This document shows positions 1-6,062 of a DNA stretch of 6,062 nucleotides, one piece after another. The stretch's first letter is position 1; the number at the start of each line of letters is the position of its first letter. Made by a program: the position numbers and the translations under genes. The DNA comes from an uncultured Lacinutrix sp. (GTDB lineage: Bacteria; Bacteroidota; Bacteroidia; Flavobacteriales; Flavobacteriaceae): NCBI GenBank assembly GCA_937916035.1, contig CALGIH010000121.1:1-6062 (forward strand). The letters run 5' to 3'. Below the pieces are notes generated by a model, which worked only from the letters and a program-made list of their open reading frames with translations, did not search any database and had not been told where the DNA came from.

Positions 1-1353
1 CCACATAATGAAAACACTGTTTTTGCAGTATTCAACAATCATAAATATGGTGATTATAAGCCTTACTTCTACAAAAGTGATAATAAGGGAAAAACTTGGA
101 AAAGTATTTCGTCCAATTTACCAAATGACGAGTTCGGATGGACTATAGTACAAGACCATATTACAGAAAACTTGCTTTTTGCAGGAACTGAGTATGGTTT
201 ATATTTCAGTATAGATGGAGGTAATCAATGGATGCAATTAAAATCAGGCATTCCAACGATTGCTGTAAGGGATTTAGAAATACAGAAAAGGGAGAATGAC
301 TTAGTAGCTGCCTCATTTGGTAGAGGGTTTTATATTTTGGACGACTTTAGTCCATTAAGGGAAATTTCCACTACAAATCTCACTAAAGAGAGTTTGTTGT
401 TTCCTGTTAAGGATGCCTTGAGTTATACAATTGATAATCCTGATGGAGGAGCCTCGGGAGCTAACTTTTTTGCGTCTCCAAATCCAACTTTTGGAGCCGT
501 ATTTACGTACTATTTGAAGGAAGGAATCACGACTTTAGAAGGAGAAAGGCAAAAAGCTGAAGCGACTAAAATAGCCAATAATCAACCTGTATATTATCCT
601 GATTGGGAAGCATTTACAATAGAAAAAAGAGAGGACAACCCTGAGATTCTATTCACCATTAAAAATGAGCAGGATGAAATGGTTGCGCGAGTTGAAGCAC
701 CAGCAATAAAAGGAATTAATCGCGTTGCATGGAACCTTCGTTATGCAACTAATAGTGCTATAGTACCTTCAGGTACTTACAAAGTAAGCATGGTTAAGTT
801 GGTTAATGGCAACTGGCAAGACCTTGGTCAAAGCCAGGATTTTAAAGTAAAACGATTAGAGAATACCACGTTCCCTAACACAGATTTAATGGGACAAGAA
901 AAATTCAGAATAGAAGTTATGGCTCTAAATGATGCCATTAATAATGGAGATGAATTGTTGAGGAGCTACATTAATGAGATGGAAACACTAAAAAAGCAGA
1001 TTAAGAATAAAATAAGTAATCCTGTATTAATTGAAAAAGCTGAAGCTATTAGACAGAATTTATTGGACTTAGAAATTCAGCTTAATGGGAACGAATTAAT
1101 AACCAATAACATGGAACTTATAGAGCCTTCCATAGCATCAAGGGTTTCACGAGTAAGATATAGTTTTAATAGCTCGACCTCTGCTAGTACAATGACTCAG
1201 AAACAGAGTTTTGCAATAGCCTTAAAAGAGTATAACCAATGGACAGTAAGGTTTAATAATTTAAACAAGGAGATTAATGAACTTGAAAACGCATTGAGTA
1301 ATTCAGGAATAATCATTCAATCAGGTAAACAATACATTAACTGGAAAAATTAA
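1..1353 (+). CDS. BNR/Asp-box beta-propeller (Vps10/sortilin-like 'glycosyl hydrolase'), C-terminal part
   Basis: The frame is open from the first base to TAA at 1351-1353 and gives 450 residues of a protein whose N-terminus lies outside the window. A TTG at 172 is internal, not a start, because homologous-looking propeller sequence continues upstream of it. Two Asp-box motifs are visible: SDNKGKTW (fragment residues 26-33) and SIDGGNQW (70-77). Between and after them are family phrases: AGTEYGLY (61-68) and FGRGFYILDD (106-115), the last blade of the propeller. Then comes a beta-sandwich-like C-terminal domain with the signature GINRVAWNLRY (about 238-248) and PSGTYKV, followed by a helical, coiled-coil-like tail (about 300-440). 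Related full-length proteins are often around 1000 residues and secreted. They are annotated as glycosyl hydrolases or sortilin-like, but I know of no established reaction for this group. I see no type IX secretion sorting domain at the C-terminus. The family is fairly sure; the function is unknown. Confidence 0.85.
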   Translation, partial: PHNENTVFAVFNNHKYGDYKPYFYKSDNKGKTWKSISSNLPNDEFGWTIVQDHITENLLFAGTEYGLYFSIDGGNQWMQLKSGIPTIAVRDLEIQKRENDLVAASFGRGFYILDDFSPLREISTTNLTKESLLFPVKDALSYTIDNPDGGASGANFFASPNPTFGAVFTYYLKEGITTLEGERQKAEATKIANNQPVYYPDWEAFTIEKREDNPEILFTIKNEQDEMVARVEAPAIKGINRVAWNLRYATNSAIVPSGTYKVSMVKLVNGNWQDLGQSQDFKVKRLENTTFPNTDLMGQEKFRIEVMALNDAINNGDELLRSYINEMETLKKQIKNKISNPVLIEKAEAIRQNLLDLEIQLNGNELITNNMELIEPSIASRVSRVRYSFNSSTSASTMTQKQSFAIALKEYNQWTVRFNNLNKEINELENALSNSGIIIQSGKQYINWKN

Positions 1354-1406
1354 CGTTATTTTTTTGTACTCAAAAAATTATATTATTTAGTTTTTTATCT
1401 GGATCA

Positions 1407-1442
1407 CTAACAAAACCTCTTATTCTTAGAGGTTTTTGTTAG
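1407..1442 (+). terminator. Rho-independent terminator after the BNR-repeat gene
   Basis: Left arm 1407-1420 (CTAACAAAACCTCT) and right arm 1428-1442 (AGAGGTTTTTGTTAG) pair with a single bulged T, leaving a 7-base loop TATTCTT. The core is CCTCT/AGAGG, and the T-run that would serve as the U-tract lies inside the right arm, a common form in Flavobacteriia. It begins 53 bases after the stop codon at 1351-1353. Because both arms carry A/T runs it could act in both directions, but no minus-strand gene ends here. Confidence 0.75.
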
Positions 1443-1560
1443 CACTCAAAAGAAGTTGTGTGTTTTACAGGAGCTTTTGTTTTCGTTTATGTTTTTTCAA
1501 TAGTAGTTAAATGTAAACAAAAAAACCCTCATTAATTAATCAAAAAAACGCTTTGTATTT

Positions 1561-1589
1561 TTTGACAACGACTTCAGTATCTAATTTTA
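1561..1589 (+). promoter_or_regulatory. Possible Bacteroidota-type promoter (-33/-7)
   Basis: TTTG at 1561-1564, the end of a long T-run, is followed after 17 bases by TAATTTTA at 1582-1589. The latter matches the Bacteroidota -7 consensus TAnnTTTG at all but its last position, and TTTG matches the -33 element. The spacer is at the short end of the accepted range. The -7 candidate lies inside the palindrome at 1578-1593, which could be an operator. A transcript starting about 7 bases downstream would have a leader of roughly 210 bases before the regulator start at 1807, or could be a separate short RNA. The match is weak in such AT-rich DNA. Confidence 0.22.
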
Positions 1590-1656
1590 GATATTGTAAG
1601 TCTTCAAACTAATGTTTACCAGAGATAGTCAAAGTTAAGTCATAAATTTAATCTTT

Positions 1657-1683
1657 GCAACAGGTGTTGCTTTCTTCTTTTTT
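1657..1683 (+). terminator. Weak terminator-like hairpin in the regulator's upstream region
   Basis: GCAACA and TGTTGC form a six-base-pair perfect stem around GG (in practice five pairs and a tetraloop), followed directly by TTTCTTCTTTTTT. Shape and T-rich tail resemble an intrinsic terminator or attenuator on the plus strand. The stem is short, the U-tract is broken by C residues, and no gene ends just before it, so it may be incidental. Confidence 0.25.
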
Positions 1684-1806
1684 CCGATGCTTAGCAATAG
1701 CAAATAAGGAAAAAGCAAGTATTATTTTTTTGACCATTGTATAAATTTATATATAAAATTACACTAATTTGTAAAGGCTAATTTTTTTTAAACAGTCATA
1801 CCACTT

Positions 1807-3291
1807 ATGCCCTTCAATATTAAAAATATTCTTTACAATCATGGATATAGCATAAATGATAAAAGCAAGAACATTTATCTTGTTTTATATGATTCGATCA
1901 AAAAAGCCATACAGTATAAATCATTAATTCATGGAATTAAATTACCTCCATCACGAATTTTGTCAAAAGACTTAGGGGTTTCAAGAAGTACTGTAATAAA
2001 GGCATATGAATTATTGGTTTTAGAAAAGTATGTAAGCGTTATTCAGGGTTCTGGAAGTTTTGTGAATAAGATAATTGCCCAAAAAGAAACTAAAAGTAAA
2101 GAACAAGAAAAGAGAAATTTACCAAAATTATCTAAAATAGGTAAAGCCTTTAAAAGCCATGTCCTTATCACAAATAATAATGAAATAAAAGGGATTCCTT
2201 TTAGACCAGGAATACCACCTTTAGATATTTTTCCAATACTGCAATGGCAAAAATTATCGAATATATATTGGGGCTCAATTAAATCGTCCGAATTGTCATA
2301 TTATTCTCCGACTGGCTTACCAAGTCTTAAAGAGAGTTTAATTCAATATCTTAAAATATATAGAGGGATTACGTGCCATGCCAATCAAATTGTTGTTACT
2401 ACAGGGTCGCTGCATTCATTGTCTTTAATAGGAAGTGTCCTAATTGATAGAAATGATGAAGTTGTAGTTGAAAACCCAACGTATCCATATGCTGTTAATT
2501 TATTTAAAAGTTTACGAGCAAAAATTTGTTCTACAACGATAGATGCTGAGGGAATATGTATTAATGAAGTGGTGTGCAATAAACCAAAATTAGTTTATAC
2601 AACACCCTCAAATCAGCATCCAACAGGAGTAAAGATGAGTAAAAACAGAAGAATAGAATTACTCAAATGGGCAACTAAGAATAATGCATTTATTGTAGAA
2701 GATGATTACGATCACGAATTTAGTAATTGGGAAAATCCAATTACAGCAATTTATAATTTAGACGAACATTCTAGAGTAATTTATTTGGGAAGTTTTAATA
2801 AGATTTTACATCCTTCTATTCGGCTTGGATACATGATTATTCCTGAATATTTATTGGATAGTATCTCTGGATTATTACAGCAATCAAGCAGGTTTGTATC
2901 ACCTTCAATTCAAAAGACTTTAAGTCTTTTTATTGAAAAAGATTATTTAAATAGACATTTAAGAAATATTATTCAAGTGTCTAGTGAGCGCAAAGAAGTT
3001 TTTTTAAAAGCGTTAAGTGAAAATTTTGAAAATGAACTTACAATTAATTCAAATAACAAAGGGTTGAATGTTATTGCAGAGCTTAAAGAGGGAGTAGATG
3101 ATGAAAAATTATCAAATTATTTGAACGAAACTGGAGTAACCACCTATGCTTATAGCAATTATTTTCATCAAGGGGATAAAAAAAACGGGTTAGTAATGGG
3201 TTATTGCTCAGTTAATAATGCGCTTATTCAAGAAAATATCACTAAAATGGCAGCTAGTTATTATGAGTTTATTGAATTGCAGAAAAGATAA
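1807..3291 (+). CDS. MocR/PdxR-type GntR family regulator with aminotransferase domain
   Basis: A 494-residue PLP-dependent transcription factor of usual MocR length. The GntR winged helix-turn-helix spans about residues 22-88, with LPPSRILSKDLGVSRSTVIK (46-65) as recognition region and QGSGSF (80-85) as wing. A charged linker (about 90-128) leads to a fold-type-I aminotransferase domain. Landmarks there are SPTG (167-170), TPSNQHPTG (266-274), VEDDYDHEF (297-305) and GSFNK (328-332); Lys332 should form the Schiff base with PLP, and RLGY follows at 339-342. All expected cofactor residues are present. ATG at 1807 is the first start after an in-frame TAA at 1789-1791, and no Shine-Dalgarno is evident, as normal in this phylum. 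Family members sense PLP or amino compounds and act as activators or repressors (PdxR, GabR). No PLP-synthesis genes are visible nearby, so the target is unknown; the convergent D-aminoacylase gene is one candidate. Family call is secure; a specific gene name is not justified. Confidence 0.95.
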   Translation: MPFNIKNILYNHGYSINDKSKNIYLVLYDSIKKAIQYKSLIHGIKLPPSRILSKDLGVSRSTVIKAYELLVLEKYVSVIQGSGSFVNKIIAQKETKSKEQEKRNLPKLSKIGKAFKSHVLITNNNEIKGIPFRPGIPPLDIFPILQWQKLSNIYWGSIKSSELSYYSPTGLPSLKESLIQYLKIYRGITCHANQIVVTTGSLHSLSLIGSVLIDRNDEVVVENPTYPYAVNLFKSLRAKICSTTIDAEGICINEVVCNKPKLVYTTPSNQHPTGVKMSKNRRIELLKWATKNNAFIVEDDYDHEFSNWENPITAIYNLDEHSRVIYLGSFNKILHPSIRLGYMIIPEYLLDSISGLLQQSSRFVSPSIQKTLSLFIEKDYLNRHLRNIIQVSSERKEVFLKALSENFENELTINSNNKGLNVIAELKEGVDDEKLSNYLNETGVTTYAYSNYFHQGDKKNGLVMGYCSVNNALIQENITKMAASYYEFIELQKR

Positions 3292-3301
3292 CTAATGCTA
3301 T

Positions 3302-4885
3302 CTATTTTGTTAAAACTTTACCGTTTAGGTTTCCAGTAAATTTTCCTTGCTCAATTACTAATTGGCCATTAATGATGCTGTATTCAAGGCCTTCGGAATA
3401 TTGAAAAGCGTCGTTGTAATCGGCAACATCTTTAAACGTATTTGGGTTAAAAATAATGATGTCAGCGTAATAGCCAACGTTTAGGATGCCTCTGTTTGGA
3501 ATTCTTAAAATCTCAGCAGTTTTTGAAGAGCTATTATTAATAAAAGTCGCTAAATCAATAACTTTTTCTTGTTTTACATACGTGTTATATTTTCTTGGGA
3601 AGCTACCATATTTTCTTGGATGACCACTATTACCATCGGAACCTGTTACAACCCAATCTTGTTTCATAAAATTACAAATATCTTCAGAGTTCATGTTAAA
3701 TGAAGCAACTTTAATGTGGTTGGATATTATCAATTTAAAAACAGTTTCTTCAGGAGTAATTTTTAATTCATTAGAAATATCTAACAATGTCTTCCCAATT
3801 AACAAGGAATCTTCTGCGCCTACAATGAGTAACTTTTCTGGACCACCTCTGCGTACTATATTACTTTTTGTTTCTTCAAGGATTTGTTTTTTGAGTTTAG
3901 AATTCATAAACCTAATGAACAATGAATCTTGTCCTCCACTTTCTGCCCAACGAGGAACTGTAGCAGCTTTTAAAGTTGTCGAAGAAGCATCATATGGATA
4001 TTGATCTGCAGTAACATCTATACCTTCTTCTCTAGCATTGTCTATTAATTTGATAATTTCTGTGCTTTGTTGCCATACATCTACTCCAAGACATTTAATA
4101 TGAGAAATATGAATAGGTAAGTGGGCTTGCCTTCCTATTTCTATTGCTTCTTCAATAGCATAAATTAAACCAATATTATAAGAACTCTCATCTCTTATAT
4201 GGCTATCATAAATACCATTATTTTGAGCTACAATTTTAGATAATGCGATAACTTCATCAGTATTAGAATAACTACCAGGAGCATAAAATAATCCTGTTGA
4301 CATTCCAAAAGCGCCTGCATCCATTTCTTTTTGAACCAAATCTTGCATCTTTTTTATAGCGTCATTGGAAGCTTTTTGATCTGTACTTCCAATTATTTGC
4401 CTTCTAATTGTTCCATGTCCTAAAAGTAAAACAGCGTTTGTTCCAATACCTTGGTTTTTGTATAGTTCAATATATTTTGAGGAAGGATAATAGCTGCTAC
4501 CATCATTACCTATGACTACAGTTGTTACGCCTTGAAATAAAAATGGTTGATTATGGGAGTTTTCAGGATCGATTAAATCTCTATCTGCATGTGTATGTGG
4601 ATCAATAAAACCAGGAGATATAACAAGACCTTTGGCATCAATTGTTTTAGTGGCATTAATTGTAATTAATAGTTCGTTACCGATAAATACGATTTTGTCT
4701 TCCTTTATCCCTATAGAAACTTGTTTTGAAGTAGCGTCAATGCCGTCATAAACGATGCCATTTGTTATTAAGATATCAACGTCAAGCTTTTCTTCTTTGC
4801 AAGAATAGAAAGTAACAGAAATAAGAAAAAGGTATAACAGAAAATGTGAGGATAAATTATTTGTGAAATTTCTAATTGTTTTCAT
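3302..4885 (-). CDS. N-acyl-D-amino-acid deacylase (D-aminoacylase) lipoprotein
   Basis: A complete 527-residue amidohydrolase-superfamily protein that should hydrolyse N-acyl-D-amino acids to D-amino acid and carboxylate. The N-terminus is a lipoprotein signal: basic start, hydrophobic stretch 15-27, then Cys29. The lipobox FYSC is non-standard but tolerable in Bacteroidota. Residues 30-33 (KEEK) fit the K-(D/E)2 surface-export signal. Metal and catalytic landmarks are His97-x-His99 in FIDPHTH, His229 in SHIRDE, His262 in IHISHIKCLG and Asp417 in GSDG, followed by the family hallmark HPRKYGSFPR (422-431). Arg and Gly-His-Gly elements (GHGTIR, 156-161) are also typical. At the position where Alcaligenes D-aminoacylase has its metal-bridging Cys (GNCG), this protein has Asp128 (GNDG). 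The C-terminal beta-sandwich strand (about 466-512: GILNVGYYADIIIF, IINGQLV) is intact. Start ATG at 4883-4885 fits the signal peptide. The stop lies 10 bases from the convergent regulator's stop. True substrate, including D-residue dipeptides, is untested. Confidence 0.92.
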   Translation of the reverse strand: MKTIRNFTNNLSSHFLLYLFLISVTFYSCKEEKLDVDILITNGIVYDGIDATSKQVSIGIKEDKIVFIGNELLITINATKTIDAKGLVISPGFIDPHTHADRDLIDPENSHNQPFLFQGVTTVVIGNDGSSYYPSSKYIELYKNQGIGTNAVLLLGHGTIRRQIIGSTDQKASNDAIKKMQDLVQKEMDAGAFGMSTGLFYAPGSYSNTDEVIALSKIVAQNNGIYDSHIRDESSYNIGLIYAIEEAIEIGRQAHLPIHISHIKCLGVDVWQQSTEIIKLIDNAREEGIDVTADQYPYDASSTTLKAATVPRWAESGGQDSLFIRFMNSKLKKQILEETKSNIVRRGGPEKLLIVGAEDSLLIGKTLLDISNELKITPEETVFKLIISNHIKVASFNMNSEDICNFMKQDWVVTGSDGNSGHPRKYGSFPRKYNTYVKQEKVIDLATFINNSSSKTAEILRIPNRGILNVGYYADIIIFNPNTFKDVADYNDAFQYSEGLEYSIINGQLVIEQGKFTGNLNGKVLTK

Positions 4886-4921
4886 TTTGAAGGAAAAATA
4901 TTAATTATGCTGTAAATTTAA

Positions 4922-4961
4922 AAAGAGGTTGACTAAAACATTTGTTTTAATCAACCTCTTT
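4922..4961 (-). terminator. Terminator after the SusD-like gene
   Basis: Arms 4922-4940 and 4943-4961 pair over 19 positions (core AGAGGTTGA / TCAACCTCT) around a very small loop. In plus-strand RNA one position is a C-A mismatch, but in minus-strand RNA the same position is a U-G wobble, so the hairpin fits best as a minus-strand element. The 3' side then runs CTTTTTAAATTT, giving a U-tract. It starts 22 bases beyond the SusD-like stop codon and ends 36 bases before the deacylase start, so it should end or reduce transcription into the deacylase gene. Confidence 0.75.
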
Positions 4962-4983
4962 ATTAACTAATCAAAGTATTAAA

Positions 4984-6062
4984 TTATTGGTTTACTGTTG
5001 TTATTGTAAATAAATCTGGAATTGGACTAGGGAAATTACCATTCCCATCAATTTCACTCTGAGGATAAAGCAAACGTTGAGGGTTAACAGTAGTTGTGTT
5101 ATTGTTTAAAGGAAAAGGAACAATAACGTCACTGTCAGTAGCTCTTAATCTACGAGCATCATTGAATGGCATATACGTACTAAATCCAGTGACATAGCGC
5201 TCTTCAATAATTTCACGCAATACGGCTCTATCTGTTGCTATATTATCAGTATTTTCCATACCACCAGCTTGAAAATCTGCTAATACGTAGTCATCATATA
5301 TTAAAGGGTCAGAGCCACTTATATTATTAAATGCATTACCAGAACGAAGATATGTTCTAAGTTCATTAAGTTTTGCAATTGCTCCAGGTGTATCATTTCC
5401 TCTTAACAAGCATTCAGCCCAAATTAAAAGGTTTTCTTCATAACTCACTAATTTCATTGGAGTGGTAGAATCATCGATCCCTCCCCCTTGTTCACCGTCG
5501 CCATCAATATAGGAATAGTTTCTACGAGCCGTTTCATCTGTTTTTGCATTATTGCGACCGTTTGCATTGCTTGGGTCAATAAGGGTTCTATAGAAAGCCC
5601 CAATTCCAGTCATGTCTCCAGCTCTACTACTGTTTACAAAATTATGAAGGATATTACTGTTTCCATCAATATCTCCAATAGGGTTATAGGACATAGTTCT
5701 AGAAGGGCCACTAATGCCATTCATAGCATTTGTCAAAGCTTGACCGTAATCTTTAGCTTGTAAATAATACCTTGCTTTTAAGGTGTATGCCGATTCGATC
5801 CAACCAGTTCGATTTCCTCCAAAATAATTATCTGCAGCAGGCAAATTTGCAGTAGTCGAACCATTTTGTAAATTAGGAATTGCATTAGTCAAAAGAGTTT
5901 GAATAGCGCTGTAAACATCTGTCTGAGCGTCAAGCGTAGGATCTGGTGATTCTAAACTAGGATTGTCTGGAGCAGCAGTTGAATAAGGTACATCTCCAAA
6001 TAAGGATGCAGCAGTTCCAATTGCCAATGCTTCGTTTACGTCAATAATACCAAGTAATAATC
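4984..6062 (-). CDS. SusD/RagB family outer-membrane nutrient-binding lipoprotein, 3' part
   Basis: The minus-strand frame is open from the window edge to TAA at 4984-4986 and gives 358 residues; the N-terminus, with its expected lipoprotein cysteine, is outside the window. The TTG at 6025-6027 is internal, since the frame continues upstream as LLLGIIDVNEA, typical of the SusD helical core. Supporting phrases are LFGDVPYSTA near the start (the family's G-D-x-P-Y-S signature), YTLKARYYL and YGQALTNAM (TPR-like helices), LIWAECLLRGND, AIAKLNELR, and the ending PFPLNNNT...RLLYPQSEIDGNG, which resembles the SusD-like_2 branch more than classical starch-binding SusD. Such proteins sit at the cell surface as lids on SusC/RagA TonB-dependent transporters and capture glycans or, as in RagB, peptides. 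A SusC gene would be expected just upstream, beyond position 6062. The substrate cannot be read from this fragment. Confidence 0.9.
   Translation of the reverse strand, partial: LLLGIIDVNEALAIGTAASLFGDVPYSTAAPDNPSLESPDPTLDAQTDVYSAIQTLLTNAIPNLQNGSTTANLPAADNYFGGNRTGWIESAYTLKARYYLQAKDYGQALTNAMNGISGPSRTMSYNPIGDIDGNSNILHNFVNSSRAGDMTGIGAFYRTLIDPSNANGRNNAKTDETARRNYSYIDGDGEQGGGIDDSTTPMKLVSYEENLLIWAECLLRGNDTPGAIAKLNELRTYLRSGNAFNNISGSDPLIYDDYVLADFQAGGMENTDNIATDRAVLREIIEERYVTGFSTYMPFNDARRLRATDSDVIVPFPLNNNTTTVNPQRLLYPQSEIDGNGNFPSPIPDLFTITTVNQ

Larger units (their letters stand above)
1443..1806. other. AT-rich region without genes upstream of the MocR regulator
   Basis: I find no coding frame of convincing length or family resemblance here on either strand. 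What it holds is structure. CAAAAAA (1541-1547) pairs with TTTTTTG (1558-1564). A perfect palindrome with a 2-base centre, TATCTAA-TT-TTAGATA, lies at 1578-1593. A short GC-containing hairpin, GCAACA-GG-TGTTGC (1657-1670), is followed by a pyrimidine run. A two-tier hairpin has outer arms TTTTTCC (1679-1685) and GGAAAAA (1708-1714) and inner arms TGCT (1688-1691) and AGCA (1699-1702). Several of these could arise by chance at this base composition. The region probably includes the promoter and 5' leader of the regulator gene. Confidence 0.6.

Noticed and set aside
172..174. TTG as the start of a 393-residue protein
   Set aside because: The same frame is open back to base 1 and contains an Asp-box (residues 26-33 of the fragment), so the TTG is an internal Leu codon.
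1730..1757. TTGACC-N16-TATAAA, resembling a sigma-70 promoter before the MocR gene
   Set aside because: The main sigma factor of Bacteroidota uses a TTTG / TAnnTTTG pattern instead, and TATAAA-like strings are frequent in this AT-rich stretch.
2385..2579. 64-codon open frame on the minus strand inside the MocR gene
   Set aside because: It is antisense to the conserved aminotransferase domain, has no recognisable family features and no start context.
3693..4004. 103-codon open frame on the plus strand inside the deacylase gene
   Set aside because: It is antisense to well-conserved amidohydrolase sequence; its protein looks like a shadow with no domain.
4900..4921. TAAATTTA on the minus strand as a -7 element for the deacylase
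   Set aside because: It adjoins the terminator, and no TTTG was found at a suitable distance upstream; kept only as a remark in the terminator finding.
5488..5763. 91-codon open frame on the plus strand inside the SusD-like gene
   Set aside because: It is antisense to the SusD frame; the hydrophobic, Cys/Ile-rich product is typical of a shadow frame.
1..6062. CRISPR array, tRNA, rRNA, insertion sequence or phage genes
   Set aside because: No regularly spaced repeats, cloverleaf-like sequence, ribosomal RNA stretches, transposase motifs or terminal inverted repeats with target duplication were seen on reading both strands.

Overview
The window looks like chromosomal DNA from a Bacteroidota member, most likely a marine-type Flavobacteriaceae. 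It is strongly AT-rich, carries a SusD/RagB family gene and a lipoprotein whose cysteine is followed by a Lys-Glu-Glu surface-export signal, and shows no Shine-Dalgarno sequences before its starts. No genus can be assigned from the sequence alone.

Layout. Positions 1-1353 (+) hold the C-terminal 450 residues of a large BNR/Asp-box beta-propeller protein of the Vps10/sortilin-like 'glycosyl hydrolase' group, closed by a hairpin terminator at 1407-1442. An AT-rich stretch without genes follows (1443-1806), with several inverted repeats and a weak promoter-like match. Positions 1807-3291 (+) encode a complete MocR-type regulator: a GntR winged helix fused to a fold-type-I aminotransferase domain with an intact PLP site. 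Ten bases beyond its stop, and convergent with it, is a complete N-acyl-D-amino-acid deacylase (D-aminoacylase) lipoprotein gene (4885-3302, -). Upstream of that on the same strand is the 3' part of a SusD/RagB family gene (6062-4984, -), separated by a strong hairpin at 4922-4961.

How the parts may fit. SusD-type lipoproteins cap SusC/RagA TonB-dependent importers. A surface-anchored deacylase encoded just downstream could release D-amino acids from N-acylated substrates near such an importer. A MocR regulator next door would be a natural sensor of amino compounds or PLP. This grouping is inference: the terminator may make the deacylase a separate transcription unit, and the SusC partner lies outside the window. 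No mobile element, CRISPR array, tRNA or rRNA was seen. Nothing here is clearly a new system; the most interesting points are the deacylase's predicted surface location, its Asp at the usual metal-bridging Cys position, and the orphan MocR gene.
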